Shown in pieces: positions 33,407 through 44,800 of a stretch of 64,000 nt of DNA. The notes below the pieces were generated by a model. That model worked only from the letters and a program-made list of their open reading frames with translations, ran no database searches and had not been told where the DNA came from. How positions within the stretch are numbered: position 1 is the first letter of the stretch; the number at the start of each line of letters is the position of its first letter. Source of the DNA: Pholis gunnellus (lineage: Eukaryota; Chordata; Actinopteri; Perciformes; Pholidae); assembly GCA_910591455.2 (NCBI GenBank), contig OU342808.1, positions 27,643,898 to 27,707,897 on the forward strand. Direction: 5' to 3'. Made by a program: the position numbers and the translations under genes.

Positions 33407-36400
33407 CTTCACACAAACACAACAACATTATTTCTCTTCATCATGACAAACACACACAGCTCATTCACCTCAATACTAAAGACACTCATGGGACAGTTTC
33501 CATGTTGTTGTCACTTTGAGCTGCAGAGTCATCTCTAAGAAATGACGTTCACAATGCTCTTTAGTCTGTTGGCTTGTTTGAAGACTAGAGGAAGACTCTT
33601 CATGTGGCTTTTTATTGGCCTTTCTTTGGGGATGACGTCACTTTTCACTTCTATTTGAGTGACTTTGAAAAGCTCTTCAACGTTTGAAATGTTCCTCTGT
33701 TTCCACGTCTACTACATCCAGTCAGAGCATGAAGCAGCTCGTCCAATGATCCAGAATCAGTCATGTGACCTTGTTAGCTGCTGCTGGATTCACATCACTT
33801 TGTAGCTTCATGTGTAGAGGAACCACTGAGAGCAGAGCTGAAAGCATCCGTCCAATCATTGATCAGCACATCAGCACTCATTCCTCCTTTACATCAACGT
33901 CCTGATTCTCTGTGATGGAGTCACACTGATGTCTCCTCTCAATGAGGCTGTTAGTGGAGCTGTCGCCCTCTGGTGGCTCAGAGGGAAACCGTCACCTTCA
34001 ACTGACTCATTTCACCGGTTACAGCTTTTCACAATAAAACACCATCATTATTTGTTGGGTTGATGTTCTTATAAAACGGTTTAATATCAGCTGAACAGCT
34101 TCTTTATGCAGACGGCCACTTACACACATGAAATGAGTTTCTGTCTAAACGTCATTGAGCAGTAAAACCTGCATTTATTTGAGGATCACGTTTGTGCGTC
34201 AACATGAAGATTAAAGAAGAAGCTGCTTCCTCCAGATCTTCACTAATTCATTTAAAACAGTCAAATCAAACTGAATTCACCTTTTTAAATAATCAGCGAC
34301 TCTCACTAACCTTTAGAAGCAGAGAAGAAGAAGCTGCGACACCACGAGCTCCAGAAGTGAAACTAAAGGAAACAGGAAGGGAGGGGCCGTCACGAGGACA
34401 CCAGCTCCTCGTGGCGGGGCAGATATGAAATGCTGTGTAGAAATATAGAAATAAAATATACAACATTTTATTATTAGAAACGTTTTATGAAGCAAACAAA
34501 GGAGAGATTATAATCATTGTTTTGATACTTTGTTTGATCATTTTATCAAGAAGAAGAAAAACGGAAATTCATAAATACCAACAAGAGCAGATCGGGTGTC
34601 CGCACTAAGTTCGGTATCGGTATCGGTATGGTGCTCCTGGGGGAGCCCGGGACCACCAGGTCGTCTAAGGAGGACTGCACCGGCCCAGGTCGGAGACGGA
34701 GCAGATCAAAGCCCCCGTGCCGCTCAGTAGTGGGATCGCGCCTGAGAATATCCGCTGTAGTGCAGCCTGAGTACCACAGCGGGACCCAGTCTGTTTACAC
34801 TCTTTCTACTGTTCAACAAACAGCTGATACTACAACAACAGCGTGTTTTCTTGTCTGTGCGTAATGATCGTCTCGTCTGTGTAATGAGACGACTGGAGTC
34901 ATTATACTGGAGCACGTGTGGCAAAATAACACACGTGAAAGTGTTGTCTCAGTGAGTCATTGTTCTATTTTTTTTAAATAGATTTTATTTTGTAGCGAGT
35001 AACGAAGGTTTCAGGGGAAATGTATCGGAGTCAAAGTATCAGTTTTCTTTGCAAAATGTAGTGAAGTAAAAGTAAAAGTCAACAGAAATATAAATAGTAA
35101 AGTAAAGTACAGATATTAAAAAAAAACTACTTAATTAAGTAAAGTAACGAAGTATTTCTACTTCGTTACTATACACCACTGGATGCACGCTTAGAGGGAC
35201 AAGTGGCGAGACTGAGCAATAACAGGTCTGGGACTATTTGTGTCCATTCGCGTGCATCGCGTGCATCGGACGCGCCGGAGAGGGGGCGTGGCTTATCGGC
35301 CTGAAAGCCGTTCAACTGTCCGTGATATCTGGGACTTCCACAACACGTACTGAGCAGAAATAGAGGTGGTTTTTTCCACGGTTAATGGCGGACAGTGTGT
35401 GTTCACACCAAACGCGATGAACGCTGCGTGCATTTGGTGTGATGCACGCAGTGGTGTATAAAGTACCCAAAAGCCATACTTGAGTAAAAGTAAAGATACC
35501 TTACTGGAAAACGACTCCAGTAAAAGTGAAAGTCACCTATTAAAATACTGCTTGAGTAAAAGTCTTAAAGTATCTGATATTTACTGTACTTAAGTATCAA
35601 AAGTAGTTTTCTGATATTAAATGTACTTAAGTATTGAAAGTAAAAGTACAAGTAAATGCTGTTAATAAAAAAGCAAAGGGTCAGAATTTTGAGAATTATG
35701 AAGTTTATTCTTTTAAGTGCTGTGGCCACCATGACCAAGGACAAGGAGTTGTGTTGAAAATAATTGGGTTGGCTGTGATCCATCCAGGAGCAACAATGTT
35801 CAACATCATATATTGTACATAAGTATACTTTTGCATCTACTATAAACTATGGGCCTGATTTGAACACAAAGGTTTTGCTCAAGCTGAATCTGCAATTGGT
35901 CGACTGCTACCATCATAACTCGATCTGATCATCCACAAAATGACTCAAATATCAAAACATGATCCATACTAAAGTATTACAAATCGTAATGCGGCGCTCT
36001 CGCGGATCCTGTCAATCCCATGGTGTGGTGGCTAGCTAACATTAAGTTAGCTAACGTTAGCCAACTAGTGCTGCAATGATTATAGCTAAGATGACTCAAT
36101 TCAACATCATCTCCCAACTGTCAACACTTCCTCAGCTCACTAAGTCGAGAACCAAAGTCAAATAACGAGCCGATTCTGGTTTATGTAAATCCCTCATCCC
36201 TTTGTCTCTGGTCTCTGGTCTCTGGTCTCTGTCCCTGGTCTCTGGTCTCTGGTCTCTGGTCTCTGTCCCTGGTCTCTGGTCTCTGGTCTCTGGTCTCTGT
36301 CCCTGGTCTCTGGTCTCTGGTCATGTTTGTTAACATGTTGATAATAATAATTAATGAAATATGAATCTTTTTCACATCACTGAGTTTATTATTATCACGT

Positions 36401-36582
36401 GGAGTCAAAGGAAGATTATTCATGTTCATGAGTCCAAAACATTAATATTTCATATTTAACATCCAGAATATGTCACGATTAACCACATCTCATGTTTCCT
36501 CCATGAGGAGCATTCGCTTCTCCCACTGGACCTGAATGCAGCATCTCAACATGACAGTTTTAGAGTGTTGAGAGGACCAGGA
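33407..36582. other. Intergenic, NLR copy 2 to SDHAF1
   Basis: No gene recognised. Homology to NLR copy 1 ends near 33,738. 34,930-35,181 and 35,449-35,640 are MITE-like sequences with GAGTAAAAGTA blocks and CAGTGGTGTA ends. 36,195-36,325 is a GGTCTCT minisatellite. Confidence 0.45.
36195..36325. repeat. GGTCTCT-based minisatellite
   Basis: Runs of GGTCTCT interrupted regularly by GTCCCT, forming a roughly 35-bp higher unit repeated about three times. Confidence 0.85.
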
Positions 36583-36831
36583 TCAGCTCTTCTCTGCAGG
36601 TTTGCAGAAGGAGCCCAGCTGTTTGGTGTTGACGTCCCTCAGCTGGTCCAGCTGTCTCTGTCCTCTGCGGAACAGATACTCGATGTGCATCACGTCCGTC
36701 TTCTTGATGCGAGCGTTCTCTCGGAACTCGTCGCGGATCCGCGGGACGAAGCCCGGTTTGTCCCGACCGGCCCGCAGGAAGTGCCGGTACAGAACCAGGA
36801 CCTGCTTCTGCAGCTTGCTGTGCCGCGCCAT
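36583..36831 (-). CDS. sdhaf1: Succinate dehydrogenase assembly factor 1
   Basis: An 82-residue single-exon CDS of the LYR-motif family. SDHAF1 acts in the mitochondrial matrix and helps insert Fe-S clusters into SDHB during complex II assembly. Seen: MARHSKLQKQ start, LYR at residues 14-16, basic IEYLFRRGQRQL at 50-61. R55 and G57, sites of known human disease changes, are retained. The protein is shorter than the human one, lacking the long Pro/Asp-rich tail. It is divergent to NUDT18, with an ETS-like motif at 37,731-37,738 between them. An AATAAA on the minus strand near 36,385 could be the polyadenylation signal. A candidate acceptor lies just upstream of the start, so a 5' UTR intron is possible. 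Confidence 0.93.
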   Translation of the reverse strand: MARHSKLQKQVLVLYRHFLRAGRDKPGFVPRIRDEFRENARIKKTDVMHIEYLFRRGQRQLDQLRDVNTKQLGSFCKPAEKS

Positions 36832-38978
36832 CCGGACCGACTCGGACCCGATCGGAACCGGGTAGACAGGAAGCTGGAGTGTCTTCAGCTGCAGTTCGTC
36901 TAACGTCCACTAGAGGCTGCTGTGAACTCTGACTGTGTGGAAGTGAAGGGGAAAGTTCAGCACATCACAGAGGACCCTGAACGCACCACGGCGCTCCGGT
37001 TTGTCTCCTCTCTGGTGAGTTTTAGGGCTCCGATCCTCGCTCTCCTCTGTCAGGTGTCTCTGAGGTGAGGGGGTGAACGGGGAGCTCTGATTGGCTGAGA
37101 GGTCGTCTGAGGTTTCCAGGTGTTGAACAGATGTTGAGTGGACGGAGAGAGGACCAGCTGTTAGACTGTAGGAGTACAACACACCGAGTTTAGATGATGG
37201 GACAACTACCTGTTCATCTATCCATCAACACGTCAATACATCAATACATCTATATATTAATACATTAATACATCTCTTATCAGAATGTGGTAATTGTGGG
37301 ACAAACATACAGGTGGAATACTAGCTTATGTATTAGTACTACAGCAGTTAAAGTAGAAACAACAGTATTAGTATGAGCTAGAATTAGCAGCAGATAAACG
37401 GACCACTGTGTGTTTTAAATGAAGTTAAGAACGAACAGAAACTGTTAGCTTGCTGCTAACGTGTCAATAAAACAACACAAACACATCATTCATGTTAACA
37501 TTAGTTAAACTGTTCGATAAACCAGTAACACAACTAAACCAGTCAGCTTAACTTGCCTGTTCAAACTGTGGACTCAGACCTGATTCGCTGGTTAAATATA
37601 TTATAGTTAATCAACAGAAATACAACCAGTACTTCATTATTAGCTGTGCTAGCTGATGCTAACCGTCTCTGTGTGACCTTACTACGAGTTACAACACGAC
37701 GGTGAAGCCAGAAGACTACAACAGACTACAACTTCCGGTGAACGATTTCACAATAAAATATTAATTTCGAAACACGGACTATAACGACTATTTTATTTGT
37801 TATTATTAATTTAGAAAAATGCAACACATTAAAACGTCTAGTAGGAATATTGATTTGACGTTCCTTAAATAATGTAAACTGATGATTTAAATGAATAAAT
37901 AAAACAAATTAAAAACATTCCGTCTTGGTAGAAACACCAGACGTTGTGATGACACATCCAGCTGGTGTGTATCAGATACGTGTTGGTAGAGAATAATAAT
38001 AAAGCTTTAATTCATTTATAAACAAAGTTGATTCAGGATTATGATTTCTTTTTTAATCTGAAAAAACCCGAACCGGAAAATAATTTGTATTTCCGGCTTG
38101 GCTTAAAGGTGTCAAATGTCAAAACAGAGCCGCAGCAGTCAGCTCGGAACCACTGAATGGAGACTTGACACGTTCATCACAGAAAGGTTCGCGCTTTTAT
38201 TTCTCAACATGTTTCTGAGTGTTTTCATAAAACCCGTTTCCGGTTGGGAAGTTTGATCAAATCGCCTCTTCTGACGACATGAAGCTAACGTTAGCTTACT
38301 GAAGCTAATTAGTTTAGCTTATAAAGCCATTCATTAATCTGCATGTTGGGCTTCTCATCAACAAACATAATCAATTAATTCAGTATTAATTTATTGACAA
38401 GTAGGTTTGAAAACATCAAATAAACATTATTTAAAATATGTTTTTATTTGCATTAGCACTGTTAAATACTGAGAATAAACAGAAGTAATAACTAATGTTA
38501 TAATATGTAATATGTGTCTACTTAATACATGGAGTTATTGCATCAGTTTGGTCAAGTACTAATAAATAATATTAATACTTATAATAATATTAATAATATA
38601 TAATATTGTATTGCACCTTTCATCGTTACAAAGCAGCTCAAAGTGATTTATATCAAATTGTATTTAAAAACATTTACACAATCAATTAAAAGACATTTAA
38701 TGAAATAGGGAATTATTGGAATAAAATGAGACTAAAGTAAATGTAAATTTAATTTTGGTAAAGTAAAGTATAGAGACGACGTAACAATAAGATTACAGAG
38801 AGTTGTGCTCATGTTGTATCATTAGTTTATTTTATTGCCCGTGTTTGAGTTTTCTATTCTAATTAGAAATACTTTTGGTTCCATATTTAGAATAAGTTTT
38901 TACTTTAGTGTAATAAAACACTTTGAGATGTTACTTTGATTACGTCATAGAGTAAAGTGTGTTTGTGTACCTGCAGAC
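36832..38978. other. Divergent intergenic region between SDHAF1 and NUDT18
   Basis: No further open gene is seen. It probably holds both 5' UTRs and a shared promoter, centred on ETS-like sites at 37.73-38.24 kb. Sequence from 38.4 to 38.95 kb is AT-rich and may be the first intron of NUDT18, ending at the CTGCAG acceptor before the start codon. Confidence 0.4.
37725..37745. promoter_or_regulatory. ETS/GABPA-like site in the SDHAF1-NUDT18 divergent interval
   Basis: CACCGGAAGT is present on the minus strand (ACTTCCGGTG at 37731-37740). This is a consensus ETS/GABP site, common in promoters of nuclear genes for mitochondrial proteins, and it sits about 0.9 kb upstream of the SDHAF1 start. Similar TTTCCGG cores occur near 38,088 and 38,236 on the NUDT18 side. 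Motif seen; promoter role inferred. Confidence 0.35.
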
Positions 38979-39201
38979 ATGGAGGAGAGCGAGCAGGTGG
39001 AGCAGCAGGTGGAGCAGCTCCTGGGCGGGCAGGGCTCAGAGGTGACGGGGTGTGACGTGGGTCTGGAGCAGAGAGACAGCAAACCAGCGTCTCTGAGGAA
39101 GAACGTCACCTACATCGTCTGTGCCGTCATCTTCAACGAGAAGGTGACGTCACCGTTAACTCCATCGCTCTGCTTCATCAGTCAGCCGATGTTGGGTCTA
39201 T

Positions 39202-39249
<48 letters not shown>

Positions 39250-39416
39250 GTGTGTGTGTGTGGGTGTGTGTGTGTGTCGTCCATCAGGAGGAGGTGCTGA
39301 TGGTGCAGGAGGCGAAGCAGGACTGTTACAAACAGTGGTACCTGCCTGCTGGGAGGGTGGAGGTGGGGGAGAGTCTGGAGGAGGGTCTGAGGAGGGAGGT
39401 GAGACACACACACACG

Positions 39417-39465
<49 letters not shown>

Positions 39466-41071
39466 CCCTGTCACCTGGGTCAGCGCTGTTGTTTTTGTCT
39501 GCAGGTGAAGGAGGAGGCGGGGTTTGACTGTGAGCCAATCACGTTGCTGCTGATCCAGGAGCAGGGACCACAGTGGATCCGCTTCATCTTCCTCGCTACA
39601 GTCACAGGTAAGTTCATCACCAAAACTACATTTTACAGACTACACGTGAACACATCACGATGACGTTATGATGTACCTTCAGCCAGTACTCATGTTCACT
39701 GAGCAGAGCCTGAAGGCATCATGATGTCACTGAAGTGAACCTCGTTGGTTAGCCGTTAGCGGTGCTGCTAACGTTACTAGCTCTCCTCTGATTGGTTGTT
39801 TACAATGAAACATGATCAGAGATCAGAGACTAGAAACACAAGTTCTACTGAGTCAGTGAAACTTTATTTACACTGTGATGTTAACGTTACACTGTGGGGG
39901 GGGGTCAGAACTGATCTACTAAACATTAATACATAAATATATGTTGGATTGGTTTCTTACATCACATCGTGTTGTGTAGTTTATTGTGAGTTTGTGACGC
40001 AGCTGCAGGTGTTTTTTGACACCTTTTCAAGACTTTAATGAAGTAAAACGTGGTCTCTGTTCCAGGAGGGAGTCTGAAGAGTCTGTCGGCTGCAGATCAA
40101 GAGTCTCTTCAGGCCTCCTGGTGGGACAGACAGTCCGTCCTCCCTCTGAGAGGACGGGACATCCTGCGTCTCATCGACTGTGGACTCAAGTACGACATTA
40201 AAGCTCTCTGAGTCTTTATGCTATGCTAGGCTAACGATGTCAGAAGACAGTCACACGCTCGGTGTGTCTCTGTCCTTTTCCTACAAAAAACACAAACTTT
40301 AATGTCCCGTGAAAAAGATATAGAATCTATTTTACTATAATATCATTTAATAAAGTTCTATCTTGTGTTATCACAGCGTACAGAGCATTTTTATGTCTGT
40401 CTGCTTGTGATGCGTTCAGGTACCGTCAGGATCCCTGGCATCCCGTCACGTTGCCCGTAGACCTGAGCTGCCGTCACGTGGTCCAGAGACTGGTCCTGGT
40501 CTTCACCGGCGCTGAGGAGCAGATCTGGATCCTCCTCGTCAAAGGTAGCGGATTTCTATTAGAGCTGTATTTTACATTCCACACTATTCTGTAAATGTGT
40601 ATATGAACTTTATATATGTATATATATATATATTTATACATAGTAGTTATAGTATTACCCCCCCCCCCCCCCCCACTCTGTCCTGCAGCCCCGGTGCTCC
40701 ACCTCCCCACGGCGGCGGCGGTGAAGACCCACGCGGTGACGTGGGCGGCCAACATGGTGGTGCAGGACGCCATGCCGTCGGCGTACCACGACCACGACGT
40801 CAACACGCTGGGCGCCTTCAGCCTGCAGCACAACGGGCGGCAGCACGGGAAGACGGACGGCGTGTGCTTCAATACGTTGGTGAAGCTGGTGCCCGACCAC
40901 GTCAGACGCGACGAGGACGGAGAGAAGGTGGAGCGGACGGGGACGGGGACGCCTCCGCCGGTGGAAAACCCTCGCTACGTCTGGCACCGAGTCCAGAAAC
41001 CAACTCTGAGAGAGAAACTGCTGGAGAAGACCAGAAACACCTCCATCTTACCCGTCCACAGCCTGTACTGA
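38979..41071 (+). CDS. nudt18: Nudix hydrolase 18 (MTH3), 8-oxo-dGDP phosphatase
   Basis: Inferred coding exons: 38979-39143, 39288-39398, 39505-39607, 40066-40189, 40420-40544, 40689-41071; all junctions keep frame and give 336 residues (human about 323). NUDT18 hydrolyses oxidised nucleoside diphosphates such as 8-oxo-dGDP to monophosphates, sanitising the nucleotide pool. Seen: SLRKNVTYIVCAVIF at the start of the Nudix fold, WYLPAGRVEVGESLEEG, and the Nudix box G77-x5-E83-x7-REVKEEAG ending at F99, split across exons 2 and 3 with all metal-binding Glu present. C-terminal half: DGVCFNTLVKLVPDH. Exon 6 is very GC-rich. A (GT)n tract fills much of intron 1. The start ATG lies 2 nt after a CTGCAG acceptor, so a 5' UTR exon is likely. 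Confidence 0.93.
39203..39278. repeat. (GT)n in NUDT18 intron 1
   Basis: Interrupted dinucleotide run ending about 10 bp before the exon 2 acceptor. Confidence 0.9.
39403..39462. repeat. (CA)n in NUDT18 intron 2
   Basis: Begins 5 bp past the exon 2 donor (GTGAGACACACA). Confidence 0.9.
39620..39840. repeat. Dispersed MITE-like repeat (copy 2, NUDT18 intron 3)
   Basis: Direct-orientation match to 18,090-18,335. Confidence 0.7.
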
Positions 41072-41249
41072 CCACACAAGAGGACTCTTATTGTGAAAGG
41101 GACACGCTGACCGGTGGCTTTAAAGGGACAGCAGTGTGGTTTAATGAGCTGCTTCTCTATACTCAGCACATGAGCTACAGTAGAGGCAGTATTTAGAAAC
41201 ACACTGAATACCAGATTAAAAAAACACTTTGAATACTCAGAACACAGGA

Positions 41250-41373
41250 GCTGCTGGTCTACTGCTGCTGGTCTACTGCTGCTGGTCTACTGCTGCTGGT
41301 CTACTGCTGCTGGTCTACTGCTGCTGGTCTACTGCTGGTCTACTGCTGGTCTACTGCTGCTGGTCTACTGCTG
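41250..41373. repeat. 14-bp minisatellite (TGCTGCTGGTCTAC)n
   Basis: About nine copies, two shortened, in the 3' region of NUDT18. Confidence 0.9.
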
Positions 41374-41826
41374 CCTCCGTCGGTTAGTTAGTTTGTGTTA
41401 TTGTGAGACTTTGGTGTTTTAAAGGTTTATTCAGATTCACCAAAGTATATCTTGATTTAATGCCAAACAATCAAAAACAGAAAAGAGTTTATAACGATTA
41501 GTTTATGTTTACATTGTCTGAATGTTTTTGTCTTGTCCCGTCACTGTGTTGAACTATTAAATGAATGAAAACAATTAGATTCTCACGTTTGTTTCCTTCT
41601 TTGTGTCTCGTTGAACATTTGTTCAGAACGTTTTGAATTCATGCTCTCAGTATTTATAATATCTCTACGGTCCTACAAGGTTTGCCATAAATATTATTTA
41701 TACCCGTAGTTTCATAATTCCTGCAAACAAGACTACATTCTACATAGTTGGATACAAAAGAGTCAGAGTCGTTATTCCCTTTATTCTTCTCCTGACGTCA
41801 TGATGTCATAGGTCATATGTTGGACC

Positions 41827-44800
41827 TCATGTCTGCTCAGCTGACTCCACTTGGACCTTCCTGGCGTTGTCGTTGAGTCTCTTCAGGTGTTTGGTTCTGT
41901 TGTCCAGACGGATCGTCCACTCGTCCCTCAGCCTGGAGACACAGAGGAAGGACACGCTTTATGTCTTTATGTCTTTATTTACAGCCTGCAGAGACGGAAA
42001 GAAGGTGAATCTATTGCTCCTCTTCTGTGGAACCAGCTTCCCGTTTCAGTCCGGGGGGCAGACACTCACCAGTTAGAACTGGTTCAGGTTTATAGTTAGG
42101 GCTGGTTCAGGTTTATAGTTAGGGCTGGTTCAGGTTTATAGTTAGGGCTGGCTCAGGTTTATAGTTAGGACTGGTTCAGGTTTATAGTTAGGACTGGTTC
42201 AGGTTTATAGTTAGGGCTGGTTCAGGTTTATAGTTAGGACTGGTTCAGGTTTATAGTTAGGGCTGGTTCAGGTTTATAGTTAGGGCTGGTTCAGGTTTAT
42301 AGTTAGGGCTGGCTCAGGTTTATAGTTAGGGCTGGCTCAGGTTTATAGTTAGGGCTGGTTCAGGTTTATAGTTAGGGCTGGCTCAGGTTTATAGTTAGGG
42401 CTGGTTCAGGTTTATAGTTAGGGCTGGTTCAGGTTTATAGTTAGGGCTGGTTCAGGTTTAGAGTTAGGGCTGGTTCAGGTCTTTAGTTAGGGCTGGTTCA
42501 GGTTTATAGTTAGGGCTGGCTCAGGTTTATAGTTAGGGCTGGTTCAGGTCTTTAGTTAGGGCTGGTTCAGGTTTATAGTTAGGGCTGGTTCAGGTCTTTA
42601 GTTAGGGCTGGTTCAGGTTTATAGTTAGGGCTGGCTCAGGTTTATAGTTAGGGCTGGTTCAGGTTTATAGTTAGGGCTGGTTCAGGTCTTTAGTTAGGGC
42701 TGGTTCAGGTTTATAGTTAGGGCTGGTTCAGGTCTTTAGTTAGGGCTGGTTCAGGTTTATGGTTAGGGCTGGCTCAGGTTTATAGTTAGGGCTGGTTCAG
42801 GTTTATAGTTAGGGCTGGTTCAGGTCTTTAGTTAGGGCTGGTTCAGGTTTATGGTTAGGGCTGGCTCAGGTTTATAGTTAGGGCTGGTTCAGGTTCATAG
42901 TTAGGGCTGGTTCAGGTTTATAGTTAGGACTGACTCAGGTTTATAGTTAGGGCTGGTTCAGGTCTTTAGTTAGGGCTGGTTCAGGTTTATAGTTAGGGCT
43001 GGTTCAGGTTTATAGTTAGGACTGACTCAGGTCTTTAGTTAGGGCTGGTTCAGGTTTATAGTTAGGGCTGGTTCAGGTTTATAGTTAGGACTGACTCAGG
43101 TCTTTAGTTAGGGCTGGCTCAGGTTTATAGTTAGGGCTGGTTCAGGTCTTTAGTTAGGGCTGGTTCAGGTTTATAGTTAGGGCTGGTTCAGGTTTATAGT
43201 TAGGACTGACTCAGGTTTATAGTTAGGGCTGGTTCAGGTTTATAGTTAGGGCTGGTTCAGGTTTATAGTTAGGGCTGGTTCAGGTTTATAGTTAGGGCTG
43301 GTTCAGGTTTATAGTTAGAGCTTCATCTTCAGTGTTTCACAGTGTAGAAGCAGCACTGAGGTCAGATTTAGTGTCTCTAAGCAGATCTGGTATCTTGGTG
43401 ACAGCTGCAGTGTTATCACTGTCACAGCATCGTTTCACTTCACTCCTTTATTTATTTCACCATGGATCAAACACACACCAACATCACTGTGTGTGTGTGT
43501 GTGTGTGTTTGTGTAACCTAACCCTCAGCTGTCCTCACTGTGTCTTCGCCACCTTCCTGTCAAGTTTTTTGGATTATTCCATTTGTCCTTTCAGCTGCTG
43601 ATAATCAAGCTGACCGCAGCAGTGACAGAGAGAAAAGCCTCGTTCACACAGTTCAGAAACCCGCTAACACCAACATCTGACTTCTGTTTTCAGTGATGAA
43701 GGTTACAATCAGCATTTATTCATGGTTACAAAGGACTCTACAGTAGCAACAGGTATTTATCTGCTCTGGCTCTGAAATATAATATAATATCCAATATTAA
43801 ACAGTTTCCAGCAGCCTTCAAAGAATATACAGGAACTGAGGAGGAGTGACGTAGAGACGTCGTATACGTCTCTGGTAGAGACCTGTCAATCACTGTGTAG
43901 CCCCGCCCCTAAAGCATCCCCTGCTTTATGGTCTGTGTGACTCTAAATGGACCATCATTTACTAAATGAACATCATGCTGTATTGAAGAAGACTTGAAAC
44001 TAGAGGTTGAGACCATAAACTCATGTTTACAATGTTTACTGAGGTAATAAATCAAGAGAGAAGTAGAGTCATTTTCTCATAGACTTCTATACAACCAGAG
44101 GAGTCGCCCCCTGGTGGACACTAGAGAGAATGCAGCTTTAAGACATGAAGCTTTGGCTTCACTTTTCAGAACCGGAGGTCAAACATATATCTTTCTGCAG
44201 TCCTTTCATGTGAAAGGACTTTCTCTGTTAGACAAATCAATTAATCCACAATTCGTTGCAGCTCACACTTAATTTTACTGCATTGACAGTGGAAAGAGAT
44301 GAAATGTATTTGCATCGACGACATGCTACAATATAATTCAATTCCAGCTTTCCTTCCTCATGTCTCTTTTTTTCTAGAACGGAATATCTTCTAATTTCAG
44401 CCTCCGAGTGTCAGCCGGCCTCCATCACTCATCGCTCTGCGATTATCACCGCCACTCTTTCCCCCTCTCAGCTCTGGCCAGGTCACACATAACGCACACA
44501 ATTAGCAGGAGCTAGAGCCGGGGTCAGGGGCAGCGGGGGTGGGGGGGGGGTGGGGGGGGGGGGGGGGGGGTGTAGATAGCTGTGGACTCGGGGCTGACAT
44601 TGCAATAGATAGCCGGGGGATTAGGGGGGATTATTGATGGGTGGGGGATTTAGGGGTACAGTGTAATGGATAGCAGGGGGATTAGGTGTGATGGGCTGAG
44701 GAGGAGGTGTTAGGTTAAGGGGGGATAGAGGACTGGAGTTATGAGGGATCTGGCTAATAGCTGGTTGTAGCGCCAAGAGGTGAAGGTTTAATGTGAGGAT

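Noticed and set aside
34192..34428. 78-residue frame between NLR copy 2 and SDHAF1
   Set aside because: No recognisable domain, codon pattern or splice context; overlaps AT-rich repeat-derived sequence.
40597..41196. Alternative frames over NUDT18 exon 6
   Set aside because: GC-rich exon opens several frames; only the one joined in phase to exon 5 matches NUDT18.
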